The position numbers were made by a program, and so were the translations under genes. The notes under the pieces are model-generated. The model made no database searches, was not told the DNA's origin, and saw only the letters and a program-made list of their open reading frames with translations. From an uncultured Flavobacterium sp. (GTDB lineage Bacteria > Bacteroidota > Bacteroidia > Flavobacteriales > Flavobacteriaceae), in NCBI RefSeq assembly GCF_951805225.1, contig NZ_OX638201.1:5766001-5830000 (forward strand): a stretch of 64,000 bases of DNA. The letters are read 5' to 3'. Shown here piece after piece: positions 33,421 to 43,900 of this stretch (positions within the stretch are counted from its first letter, which is position 1; each line of letters opens with the position of its first letter).

Positions 33421-34446
33421 ATGGAAAATAAAATAGTAATATACGGAGCTTACGGTCATACAGGAAAATTTTTAGTTGCTCAGCTTTATCAACAAGGTTT
33501 CAAACCTGTTCTTAGCGGACGTGATGCTGATAAGTTAAATGCTTTAAGTAAAGATTATCCGGATTTAATCACAAAAGTGGCAGACATCAATCAACCTGAA
33601 ACTTTAGATAAGGCTTTCGCCGATGCAGAAATAATCGTAAACTGTGCAGGTCCATTTTTAGATACAGCAGAACCTATTATTCAATCTACGCTACGATTAG
33701 GAAAACATTATCTTGACGTAAGTGCTGAGCAAAAAGCAGTTTTGGACATCTTTGAACAATTCTCTGAACAGGCAAAAATAGCCAATGTAATTATAATTCC
33801 AGCGGCTGCATTTTACGGCGGTTTGGCAGATTTATTGAGTACAACACTTACCAAAGATTGGGATCAGGTTGATGAAATCTCAAGTTATATAGGCTTGGAT
33901 TCCTGGCATCCTACAAAAGGAACTCGATTGACAGGAGAACGCAATCACTATCAAAGATTTATGTTTGAAAACAATAGTCTACAACCAGTTTTGGAAGTAA
34001 AATCTAAAGTTTGGGATTTTCCAGAACCAATAGCAACACAAGAAGTTGTAACGGTTCCGCTTTCGGAAATAATTACAATTTCGAGACATATAAATGTCAA
34101 TACAATCAATACTTATTTGAGTCAAAATTCGCTGACCGATATTAGAAACGATAAAACGCCGGAACCCAAAGCTGCCGATGAAAAAAACAGATCTAATCAA
34201 GTTTTTTGTATGGAAGTTGTTGCTACAAAAGGCAATAAAAGCAGAAGTATTACGGCTCAGGGAATCGATATTTATGCCGTAACAGCGCCTTTGATTGTCG
34301 AAGCTTTGAAAAGAATTTTGACTGGAAAAATACAAAAACAAGGTGTTACAACATTAGGAGAAGCATTTGATGCCACAGATTTTTTAAATGCTCTTGATAC
34401 TGATGATATTGTGATTTCGGAAATTAAAGAAACGGAAATTAATTAA
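33421..34446 (+). CDS. Saccharopine dehydrogenase-like NAD(P)-binding protein
   Basis: The 341-residue protein starts with a Rossmann motif (IVIYGAYGHTGKFLVAQL, glycines near residues 8-14). It continues as in the Sacchrp_dh_NADP group (VLSGRDADKLNAL, ADAEIIVNCAGPFL, GKHYLDVSAEQ). The C-terminal half is a substrate domain, ending in GVTTLGEAFDATDFLNALD. It likely oxidises or reduces a small substrate, not identified. It is followed 47 bases later by the isocitrate-lyase-like gene. Confidence 0.87.
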   Translation: MENKIVIYGAYGHTGKFLVAQLYQQGFKPVLSGRDADKLNALSKDYPDLITKVADINQPETLDKAFADAEIIVNCAGPFLDTAEPIIQSTLRLGKHYLDVSAEQKAVLDIFEQFSEQAKIANVIIIPAAAFYGGLADLLSTTLTKDWDQVDEISSYIGLDSWHPTKGTRLTGERNHYQRFMFENNSLQPVLEVKSKVWDFPEPIATQEVVTVPLSEIITISRHINVNTINTYLSQNSLTDIRNDKTPEPKAADEKNRSNQVFCMEVVATKGNKSRSITAQGIDIYAVTAPLIVEALKRILTGKIQKQGVTTLGEAFDATDFLNALDTDDIVISEIKETEIN

Positions 34447-34493
34447 ATCAAAACAGAAATTAGAATTGCCTTTTTATTATAAAATTATACAAT

Positions 34494-35267
34494 ATGACAA
34501 ATCATTTTCAAAAGTTTAAAGAATTACACGATCAGCAGGAACCTTTGTTGATTGGTAATGTTTGGAATGTACAAAGTGCGAAAAAATTGGAAGACTTAGG
34601 TTTCAAAGCCTTAGGAACTTCAAGCTATGCAATTGCTGAAACACTTGGATATGCTGATGGCGAAGAAATGAGTTTTGAGGAATATCTGTTTATTACAAAA
34701 CGTATTGCGGCATCTGTATCTACGCCACTTTCTGTAGATCTGGAAGCGGGTTACGGAAAAACAGTTGCAGAAATTGTGTCAAATATCAAAGAACTGAATA
34801 AGATTGGCGTTTCGGGAATTAATATAGAAGATTCTGTAGTTGAAAAAGGAGTAAGAACAATCGTTGATGCAGAATCATTTGCTCAAAAAATTAAGGCTGT
34901 CGCCGATGAACTTTCAAAAGAGAATATAAAGATTTTTATCAATCTTAGATCTGATGTTTTTTTACTTGGATTGACCGATAGTCTAAACGAAGCTTTGAAA
35001 AGAATACGCATTTATGAAACTACAGAAGTTCACGGATTATTTTTCCCTTGTGTTACAAAAATCGAAGATATAGAAGCACTTACAAAAGCGACAAAATTGC
35101 CAATAAACGTAATGTGTATGCCAGATTTACCCGATTTTAATAAGCTGCAAAATGCAGGCGTAAAACGAATTAGTATGGGGAATTTTTTAAACAATAAAAT
35201 ATACCAATACTTAGGTTCTGAAGTTGAAACGGTTTTGAAAAACCAGAATTTTAGAAGCGTGTTTTAA
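34494..35267 (+). CDS. Isocitrate lyase/PEP mutase family protein
   Basis: The 257-residue TIM-barrel-type protein has the PEP-mutase/isocitrate-lyase marks: LLIGNVWNVQSAKKLEDLGFKALGTSS, the metal-binding VDLEAGYGKT, and SGINIEDSVVEKG. In this family enzymes make or break a carbon-carbon or carbon-phosphorus bond next to a carboxylate, with Mg2+. The length and the missing isocitrate-lyase KKCGH motif argue for the small oxaloacetate-decarboxylase/2-methylisocitrate-lyase-like group. It ends a loosely spaced plus-strand run that began at 30565. A good terminator follows at 35361-35402. Confidence 0.88.
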   Translation: MTNHFQKFKELHDQQEPLLIGNVWNVQSAKKLEDLGFKALGTSSYAIAETLGYADGEEMSFEEYLFITKRIAASVSTPLSVDLEAGYGKTVAEIVSNIKELNKIGVSGINIEDSVVEKGVRTIVDAESFAQKIKAVADELSKENIKIFINLRSDVFLLGLTDSLNEALKRIRIYETTEVHGLFFPCVTKIEDIEALTKATKLPINVMCMPDLPDFNKLQNAGVKRISMGNFLNNKIYQYLGSEVETVLKNQNFRSVF

Positions 35268-35769
35268 AAATATAAGCCCATAAATCAAATCTGCTTTCAG
35301 GATAAAATATAATAAGTAACACGAATTACAGAAGTATAGTTAATTAGTTTTATATTTAAAAAAAGCCTTTCTATGAAGTGATTCATTTGAAAGGCTTTTT
35401 TTGTTTTTTATGAATTTTCTGTTTTTAAATATGTTTGTTTTGCCATGAAGTTAGATAAATGTTTTACAGCACTTGCAAGAGAAGAGTTTGGAGAACGGAA
35501 ACAATAATACCAAGTAAATTTCTATATGCATTAGATTAATTTAGGACCAACAATCTTATTTAATTAAAAGGAAAGAAGCAAGAAGTTTCTTAGATAAAAC
35601 ATATCAGATTTTGAGAAGGATTTTTTATTTAATTGTCATGATAAAAAAATAAACGAAGTTGATAAGTTTTATTAACTCTAAAGTGGCGTCTTTGCTCATT
35701 TTTTTTAAAAGGCGTATAAAAAGAATTTCAAAATGAGGAAACCCGTAAAAATTTAACATAGTCATCATT
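35268..35769. other. Intergenic stretch, possible short gene relic
   Basis: Apart from the terminator at 35361, I see no gene here. A short reading frame near 35444-35509 (MKLDKCFTALAREEFGERKQ, then stop) may be the remnant of a lost gene. Confidence 0.4.
35361..35402 (+). terminator. Intrinsic terminator after the PEP-mutase-like gene
   Basis: AAAAGCCTTTC pairs with GAAAGGCTTTT, with an inner ATGAA/TTCAT stem, followed by a T tract. Confidence 0.9.
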
Positions 35770-35777
35770 TAGATTTG
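35770..35777 (+). promoter_or_regulatory. -7 box before the T9SS/RHS locus
   Basis: TAGATTTG matches TAnnTTTG, 33 bases before the ATG at 35810. No clear TTG is seen at the -33 distance. Confidence 0.5.
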
Positions 35778-35809
35778 CAGCCAAAAACAGTTTGAAATCT
35801 AAAAAACGA

Positions 35810-37480
35810 ATGAAAAAACTCTACCTACTACTTCCTCTTTTATTGCCTTTACTTACTTATTCTCAGGATATTATTTGGGAAAAATCCTACGGAGGACAGC
35901 ATGCAGATTATCTTTTTGATGCCCAGCCAACAGCCGATTACGGATTTATTTTGGCAGGAAGTTCATTATCGAATAAAACAGGAAATAAATCAGACGATAA
36001 TCATGGAGATCTTGATTATTGGGTGTGGAAGATGACCGAAAAAGGAGAACTTGACTGGCAGAAAAGTTTTGGAGGAAGCGGATTTGACTTACTTCAGAGT
36101 ATCAAAAACACAAAAGACGGCGGCTTTATTCTGGCAGGAACTTCAAGCTCGGCAAGCGGTTTTCAAAAAACAGAAGACTCTAAAGGACTTACGGATTTTT
36201 GGGTTATAAAACTGGATGCTTCAGGAACAGAGCAATGGCAACGAACAATTGGCGGGAATGGTTCGGATGAATTATTATGCGCTTTTCAGACCAGAGACGG
36301 AGGTTATATATTAGGAGGATCTTCAAGCTCGAGTCCTCAACCTGTTTCAGCTGCCATGCCTGATGCAAAATCAATAACCACTACCAAAGCCGATTTATAC
36401 AGTAAATCCGAAAAAAGCCGAGGCAACATGGATTATTGGGTTGTAAAACTGGATAAACAAGGTGTTATTGAGTGGCAAAAAACATACGGAGGAGAATATG
36501 CAGATATACTTAGAAGTATGGAGCAAACCACCGATAATGGATTTATTCTGGCAGGATATTCCACTTCATCACGATCTGGTGATAAAACAGAGAATAATAA
36601 AGGGACTGGAGATGTGTGGGTTATAAAAATAAATGATGTTGGAGTTATAGAATGGCAAAATTCCTATGGAGCAGATGGCGATGACCAGCCTTATGTAATT
36701 CATCAGACCAGTGATGGCGGATATATTGTAGGAGCCAACTCCAATAGTACCAACCCGCTTACTTCATTGGGTGGAATTGTTGGAAACGGAACCGATTACT
36801 GGATTTTTAAATTAGATGAAGAAGGAGCAGTAGTTTGGAGTAAAACCTACGATTTTGGGAAAGTGGATATTTTGACTTCACTGGTAGAAAACAAAGACCA
36901 TACGTATTTAATTGGCGGATATGCCCAAAGCGAAAGAAGGGTTCCAAGAGAAGGTGTCGTTGGGAAATTAGCCAACGTTGTTGCCAAAGAAAAAGACGGA
37001 ATCAATGATTATATCGCCTTAAAGATTGATGAAAAAGGAGAAGAACTGTGGAATAAAACCGTTGGAAGTGCAGGTGAGGACATCCTAAGAAAATTGATCG
37101 AAACCCGAGATGGAGGATATTTAATGGCAGGAACGTCAAATTCAGGGGCTTCAAAAGATAAAAACTCCAATATTGGAGGAAATGATTTTTGGGTTGTAAA
37201 ACTCAAAGACAAAACAAAAATCGAAAAAGTGAGATCGAGTCTGGAAGCTATACCTAATCCGGTATCGACTTATACCAACATCATTATAGGTTATGATTTT
37301 ACCTCAGGAACAGTCAGTGTTGTGGATATGACAGGCAGAACGCTGCAGAACTTCAGTATTTCCAGCAGAACTGTACCAGTAGATTTAAGCGTTTATGCAG
37401 AAGGGATTTACATCATCAACGTTAAAACAGATGTTAAAACCGAGTCTGTAAAAGTGATTAAAAGAATAACAAGTAAATAA
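35810..37480 (+). CDS. T9SS-sorted surface/secreted repeat protein
   Basis: I start it at ATG 35810 (MKKLYLLLPLLLPLLTYSQ, a Sec signal peptide); an upstream TTG at 35792 is less likely. The 556-residue protein has about seven repeats of about 60-70 residues with the pattern WEKSYGGxxxD...GGFILAGxSSS....DxWVxKLD, a beta-propeller-like delta-60 pattern. The last 80 residues are a type A T9SS sorting domain (AIPNPVSTYTNIIIGYDF, VVDMTGRTLQ, LSVYAEGIYIINVKTD). It should leave the cell through the same secretion system encoded by gldKLMN. The RHS-type genes follow in the same direction, the first 20 bases later. Confidence 0.9.
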   Translation: MKKLYLLLPLLLPLLTYSQDIIWEKSYGGQHADYLFDAQPTADYGFILAGSSLSNKTGNKSDDNHGDLDYWVWKMTEKGELDWQKSFGGSGFDLLQSIKNTKDGGFILAGTSSSASGFQKTEDSKGLTDFWVIKLDASGTEQWQRTIGGNGSDELLCAFQTRDGGYILGGSSSSSPQPVSAAMPDAKSITTTKADLYSKSEKSRGNMDYWVVKLDKQGVIEWQKTYGGEYADILRSMEQTTDNGFILAGYSTSSRSGDKTENNKGTGDVWVIKINDVGVIEWQNSYGADGDDQPYVIHQTSDGGYIVGANSNSTNPLTSLGGIVGNGTDYWIFKLDEEGAVVWSKTYDFGKVDILTSLVENKDHTYLIGGYAQSERRVPREGVVGKLANVVAKEKDGINDYIALKIDEKGEELWNKTVGSAGEDILRKLIETRDGGYLMAGTSNSGASKDKNSNIGGNDFWVVKLKDKTKIEKVRSSLEAIPNPVSTYTNIIIGYDFTSGTVSVVDMTGRTLQNFSISSRTVPVDLSVYAEGIYIINVKTDVKTESVKVIKRITSK

Positions 37481-37500
37481 GATATAATTAGAATTATAAA

Positions 37501-40500
37501 ATGAATACAACAGCTATAAAAAGTAAGGTTAAAATCTTTTGTTGTCTGGGGATGATTTTGATCGTTTCAACAAAAGGGTTGGCACAAAATGACTTCGTTC
37601 CTAAAATTGTTCCTCCTTCACCGGAAGCCGCTTCACTGGGAAAATTTGTAGAAGTACCTGTTTCGCATTACACAGGATTGCCGAATATTTCAGTGCCGCT
37701 TTACACTATTGAATCGGGAGAGATAAACCTGCCTATTCAAGTTTCTTATCATGCACGAGGGGTTCAGGTGAGCGAAATGGCTTCTCAGGTTGGTACGGGC
37801 TGGGCTTTAAATGCAGGAGGCGTTATTACCAGACAGCAGAGAGGACCGGCAGATGAAAGTAACCATGGCTATCTGACTGAAAATTTTTACGATACCTTTT
37901 TTACAACTCAGGCAACAAGACAAAGAGTTTATGATGGGAGCACAACCGGTATAGACTCAGACAATTTGATGGATATGGAGCCGGATATTTTTATGTTTAA
38001 TTTTTTGAATTTTTCAGGTAAATTTATGTTTGATCAGAAAACAAAATTACCGGTAATTCAAAAATATAGTGATTTTAAGATTGTACCTATTTATCAAACA
38101 ACAGGCAATTATACCATTAAAGGCTGGATCATAACGGATAAAGATGGAATCCAATATTATTTTGGTACCTCTAAAGATGGATTAAGAACCGCTATAGACA
38201 GACCGCAATCAACTTCTTCTTTTACTTTTTTGTCTAATGGAGGTCTTCAGAATCCATCCAACAGCAGTCCGTATAACAATGCGTGGCAGTTAATGGATAT
38301 TGTGACTCCAAGTAACAAACAGATTAAGTTTGAATATGCAAAAGACCAACCCAATTATTTCTCGAGAAGTTTTGACGATGGTCCTTCATCGGCTCTAAAT
38401 TGCCATTTTTCCAGAATTGTTATGGACCAGTATCATATTAAGACCATTACTTTTGATAAAGGAAAAGTGGTTTTTACCAAATTCGCAACAGAAAGAGAAG
38501 ATTTAAAGTCCAGCTATGCTTTACAAAAAATAGAAGTCTTTGATACAAACAATATTGTAAGGGTCAAACATACTTTTAATTATACGTATACTACCAGCGA
38601 AGATATTAATTCACTAGAATATCTAAGAACTACTGAGCCACAGGCTAAAAAAAGAATGTTTTTGGAATCCATTCTTAGTGAAGGCTCACCTTCGGGAATA
38701 ACTAAAAACAAAAAACATTCTTTTGTATATGATCCTCAGGTTTTACCCAACAGGTTTTCAACAGCACAAGATGCCTGGGGGTATTACAATGCTAAAAATA
38801 ATGGGCAATTTTCATCATTTTTTGAGGGTGATGACAGGAGAGTAGATACTATTGCCTCTCAGGCCGGAATGTTAAAGAAAATTATTTACCCTACCGGAGG
38901 AAGTGCTTCTTTTGAGTATGAGCACAATATCGTTATCGCGCCAAAGTTTTACAGAGAATTACTTCTGAATGCTACTTCTCCTGTTATTCATCAAGTGGCT
39001 AACGTATTTAAAGATCCAAGTTTATATAGCAACCGTGTATATACAAGAGCTTTTACTGTATATGATCCCGATCCAGGTAAAATACTTACGATAAATACGA
39101 ATGTAATTTTTAGTGGTGATACATCTGGATGTAGTAAAACAGCTAATAGTGCAAGTTGTCCTTTTGACGTAGCTGTAAAATCAATAGATAGTGGACCATA
39201 TACTGGTGGATCTTTCTACATTGGCAGAAGCTTTATTAGACTGAAGCCGGGAGACTATATTTTAGAGTATAAACCTAAAACAGATGCAGGTCGTGATCCC
39301 AATGATTTTGAAACTGACGCTTTCTCGGTTACTTTAAGCTGGGACCAAGAACCAATCGTAGAAGCTACAGATTATTCGAATACTATATTATTTGCAGCGG
39401 GTAAAAGAATCAAACGTATTGTTTGGGATGATAATGTGGGAGGTATAACTTCTAAAACCTACAAATATTTGGATAGTTCGGGAAAATTGTCAGGAAAATC
39501 GTTTTCCATACCCAATATGTATTATATCGAGAAAAAGTTTAATGGTATTCCGGTGGTAAACCAGATAGGAGCAACAGCAGGAAGCCCTTTGACTAATTTT
39601 CAGGGAAATGCATTGGGCTATTCTATTGTTACCGAAATTAATGGAGAAGCAGGGAATAACATTGGTAAAACCGAATATACCTTTACAATGCCGGAAGACT
39701 CAGGTGATTTTTATAAGTTCCCGTATCATTCTCCCACGGATAATGAGTGGCTACGAGGAATGCCGTTAAATATTAAATATTATTCGAATAATGCGGGTAC
39801 TTATTCATTGGTTAAGACAGTTGTAAACCAATATCTTTATGGAGATGAAGCTTTTGGCCCACTTTATTTTACAGAAATGATTGATCCTGATTTGCCTTAT
39901 TTGTATTTAAATCACAGAAGGAAATTTAGTTTGCCGCTTGTAATTTTTACTAAAGATGAGACTTTAACAGGTAGTGCGGCTTATGATAATCCTAATTCGT
40001 ATAAAATTTTCTATACAACCGGCGGAACAGTTGATTTGTTCAGTACTGTAGAGACAGAGATTCTAAAAAACGCAAAAGAACATAAAAAGACGACGAATTA
40101 TTTTTACAATTACGATTCGAATTATCAGTTAAAAAGATCGCAGACTAAATCTTCTAGTCTTGAAACCTTGGAGACAAAATATTTCTATGCCCCAGATCCT
40201 GAAATGGCAAATGAGCCCTTTAGAGCAGAAATGGTTTCTAAATTCATGATCGGTATACCTTTGGATACCCAGACCTTTAACAGTACAACGAAATTATCAG
40301 AGCAAAAAACAACTTATGAGAATAGCGCCGAGACCAGCAATTTATTAGTGCCCAAATATATTTCTTCCAATAAAGGAGCCGGTAATCTTGTTGCAACCGA
40401 TAAAAAAATCACTTTTGATAAATACGATGACAAAGGAAATGTTCTGCAATACACACCCGAGGGAGGATTGCCGGTAGCAATTATCTGGGGATACAGCAGA

Positions 40501-40875
40501 ACACAGCCTATCGCTAAAGTAGAAAATGCGACTTATGCGCAGATTTCGAGTTATGTGGCAAATCTTCAAACACTCTCAGATGCCGATAATGACAATTGCA
40601 TCACAAGTACGTGTAAAGAGCAGATTTTGCGAACAGCGCTCAATACTTTTAGAACATCATTTACTCAGGGTATGGTGAGTACCTATACCTATAATCCACT
40701 TGTTGGGGTGACCAGTATTACAGATCCAAAAGGAATCTCGACTTATTATGAGTACGATTATCTTGGCCGATTGAAATTTGTAAAAGATAAAGATCAAAAC
40801 GTGCTTCAGAAGTATTGTTATAATTACAAAGGACAGCAAACGGATTGTACCGATAATACTGCTCAGACATTTTAA
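37501..40875 (+). CDS. Large secreted RHS/YD-type protein, first gene of pair
   Basis: The 1124-residue protein has a signal peptide ending near residue 29 (VSTKGLAQ). The start after it (PPSPEAASLGKFVEVPVSHYTGLPNISVPLY, then QVSYHARGVQVSEMASQVGTGWALNAGGVITRQ) is the entry module of Bacteroidota RHS/SpvB-like surface proteins. The body is beta-rich. The C-terminal 150 residues hold YD-type repeats (YTYNPLVGVTSITDPKGISTYYEYD) and end without an RHS core, toxin tip or sorting domain. It likely builds a shell together with the next protein, which starts 85 bases downstream. Confidence 0.85.
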   Translation: MNTTAIKSKVKIFCCLGMILIVSTKGLAQNDFVPKIVPPSPEAASLGKFVEVPVSHYTGLPNISVPLYTIESGEINLPIQVSYHARGVQVSEMASQVGTGWALNAGGVITRQQRGPADESNHGYLTENFYDTFFTTQATRQRVYDGSTTGIDSDNLMDMEPDIFMFNFLNFSGKFMFDQKTKLPVIQKYSDFKIVPIYQTTGNYTIKGWIITDKDGIQYYFGTSKDGLRTAIDRPQSTSSFTFLSNGGLQNPSNSSPYNNAWQLMDIVTPSNKQIKFEYAKDQPNYFSRSFDDGPSSALNCHFSRIVMDQYHIKTITFDKGKVVFTKFATEREDLKSSYALQKIEVFDTNNIVRVKHTFNYTYTTSEDINSLEYLRTTEPQAKKRMFLESILSEGSPSGITKNKKHSFVYDPQVLPNRFSTAQDAWGYYNAKNNGQFSSFFEGDDRRVDTIASQAGMLKKIIYPTGGSASFEYEHNIVIAPKFYRELLLNATSPVIHQVANVFKDPSLYSNRVYTRAFTVYDPDPGKILTINTNVIFSGDTSGCSKTANSASCPFDVAVKSIDSGPYTGGSFYIGRSFIRLKPGDYILEYKPKTDAGRDPNDFETDAFSVTLSWDQEPIVEATDYSNTILFAAGKRIKRIVWDDNVGGITSKTYKYLDSSGKLSGKSFSIPNMYYIEKKFNGIPVVNQIGATAGSPLTNFQGNALGYSIVTEINGEAGNNIGKTEYTFTMPEDSGDFYKFPYHSPTDNEWLRGMPLNIKYYSNNAGTYSLVKTVVNQYLYGDEAFGPLYFTEMIDPDLPYLYLNHRRKFSLPLVIFTKDETLTGSAAYDNPNSYKIFYTTGGTVDLFSTVETEILKNAKEHKKTTNYFYNYDSNYQLKRSQTKSSSLETLETKYFYAPDPEMANEPFRAEMVSKFMIGIPLDTQTFNSTTKLSEQKTTYENSAETSNLLVPKYISSNKGAGNLVATDKKITFDKYDDKGNVLQYTPEGGLPVAIIWGYSRTQPIAKVENATYAQISSYVANLQTLSDADNDNCITSTCKEQILRTALNTFRTSFTQGMVSTYTYNPLVGVTSITDPKGISTYYEYDYLGRLKFVKDKDQNVLQKYCYNYKGQQTDCTDNTAQTF

Positions 40876-40960
40876 TTGCAAATCACGGCAGTGAAAGAGC
40901 AGATCTTGAGAGATCAGTTTGAGTAACTGTTATAAATTAAAAAATAAAAAAGAGAACTTG

Positions 40961-43900
40961 ATGAAAAAATATATAGCCATAATAATTTTGTTGTTCGTTG
41001 GAATTTGGGGTGTAAAAGCCCAGACTTTCAGTGATGATAATTTTGTTTACACCGCCTCGCCTAAAAAGAAAGTACAGTCGGCGAGTTTCAATACGCTGAC
41101 CAAAAATGATATGAGCCAAAGCGTGACTTATTTTGACGGACTAGGCCGTCCAATTCAGACTGCGGCCATAAATCAGGGAGGAACCAATATCGATATTGTG
41201 ACTCCGGTTGAATATGATGGTTTTGGCAGACAAATAAAAGAATATTTACCTTATCCCTTAACCAATAGCACGACAACTTACTCAAGAATTGCCACAGCTA
41301 CATCCATAACGAATTTAAATGGCGTTTACAACACTGCCAAATACGAAAACACAACCAATCCATTTTCAGAAAAAAGATTTGAACCCTCACCGCTTAATCG
41401 TGTCTTAGAACAAGCAGCACCCGGAAATGATTGGGCACTTAGCAATGTTAAAAAGAATACTATAAAATTAGAGTATCAAACCAACATTACCACCGATGCA
41501 GTACGATTATTTAAAGCTACAACAAGCTGGAATATTGGTACCCTTTTGTATGATATTACTTTTTCAGACGCAGGGAGTTATGCTGAAAATGAATTATATA
41601 AAACCGTAACTTTTGATGAGAATTCCGGCGTAAGCCCGGGTGAAAAATCAGGATCAACGGTAGAATTTAAAAATAAACAAGGTCAGGTGGTACTTAAAAG
41701 AACCTATGATGCAACCGTTAACCATGACACTTATTATGTTTATGACATCTACGGAAACCTGACTTATGTGATACCTCCAAAAGCAGATGCGACCATAAAC
41801 TCTGCAGTTTTAGATGGTTTATGTTACCAATACAAATACGACAGCCAGAATCGTTTAGTCGAGAAAAAGTTACCGGGTAAACAATGGGAGTTTATTGTTT
41901 ATGATAGATTAGACAGACCCGTGGCAACCGGACCTGCGTTTTCACCTTTTAAAGATGATACTACAGTAGGCTGGATGATCACCAAATATGACGCTTTTAG
42001 CCGGCCAATTTATACGGGTTGGAGCAGTCAGGCAGTAAGTTCGGCAATCAGAAAATCATTACAGGATACGCAAAATGCAGCGACCGTTTTGTTTGAAACC
42101 AAAGACACATCCAAGACCATCGATGGTATTGCGGCTTATTATACGAATGCCAATGCGCCAACGAGCTTCAAGTTATTAACGGTAAATTATTATGATAACT
42201 ATGTTTTTCCCGGAGCCCAAACCCTGCCTTCAACCATAGAAGGACAGACTGTTTTGGCAAACGTAAAAACTATGGCAACAGGAAGCTGGATAAGAGCCGT
42301 AACAACTGCAGCATCTATTGCAGGGGAAACCAACACCCTGTTTTATGATGAATATGCCAGACCCATACAAACCTATAGTGCGAATTATCTAACAGGGTAT
42401 ACCATTACCAGTACTAATCTTGATTTTGCGGGGAAAACAATTTATAGCGTTACCAAACATAAACGTACCTCAGGCAGTACAGAGATGGTGATAAGAGAAG
42501 ATTTTACTTACTCCCCTCAGGATCGATTACTGACCCATACCCATCAAATTAATGGAGGGGCCATACAGCTTATGGCGGCCAATACCTATGACAATCTGGG
42601 GCAATTGACGAGTAAAAATGTAGGGAATACTACGGCAAGCCCACTTCAGAAAGTTGATTTTAATTATAATATCAGAGGCTGGCTGACCGAGATTAATAAA
42701 ACAGCCAATTTGCAGCAAGGCACAGATGCCAAAGATTTGTTTGCTTTTAAAGTAAGTTATAATGCTCCTCAGGCAGCAATTGCAGGAGTTACGGCTCTTT
42801 ATAACGGAAACATATCCGAGACACTATGGAAAACAAGCTCTGATAATATAGACAGAGGTTATGGTTATACGTATGACAAACTCAACCGATTAAAAACTTC
42901 GATTTACGAAAAGAGCGGATTAACCACCAGTGCCTATGATGAGAACCTGACGTATGATAAAAATGGTAATATTGTGACCTTGCTCAGAAAAGGAGATATA
43001 GACCCACAGACCGGTACTATAATAATTGACAATTTAGTTTATGGTCCTGTGACAAATTCAAACCAACTGGCCAAAGTAGATGACAGTTCTAATAATACCA
43101 GCGGATTTAATGATTTGAATAAAACAGGCGATGATTATACCTATGATGGTAATGGTAATATGATCACCGACAAAAACAAAAACATTACAGATATCAAGTA
43201 CAACCAACTGAATTTACCTAAGAAAATAACATTTGGCACAACAGGTACTATTGAGTATTTTTACAATGCAGCAGGACAGAAAATACAGAAAACTGTAAGC
43301 GAAACAGGAAAAACAGCAGTAGTTACAGATTATTTAGGAGGCTTTCAGTACAAAGACAATGTTTTAGAATTTTTTCCAACGGCAGAAGGTTATGTTAAAA
43401 ATACACTCAATGTTCTTTCGTATGTGTTCCAGTACAAAGATCATTTAGGAAACGTACGAGTGAGTTATGCTAAAAACCCAACCACACAGCTTCTTGAAAT
43501 TATTGAAGAAAACAATTATTATCCTTTTGGATTAAAACACAAAGGATATAATGATTACACGCCAAATACGAATAAGTATAAATACAACGGCAAAGAACTG
43601 CAAGACGAGCTAGGGCTTAACATGTACGACTATGGTTTTAGAAATTACGACCCTGCAATTGGAAGATGGATGAATATGGACTTAAAAACTGAAGCTTATT
43701 ATCCTATATCTCCATATCAATATGTATTAAACAATCCAATAGTAAATATTGATATAAAAGGGCAATGGACCGTTACGAGGCATTACAATATGACGTATAG
43801 TTCACTTTCAGCAGCTGGGATTGGTAAAGAACAAGCTGACTTACTATCTCATTATGCTTCAGTCTATGCTGACAATCCTGGATGGCATATTGCATTAAAC

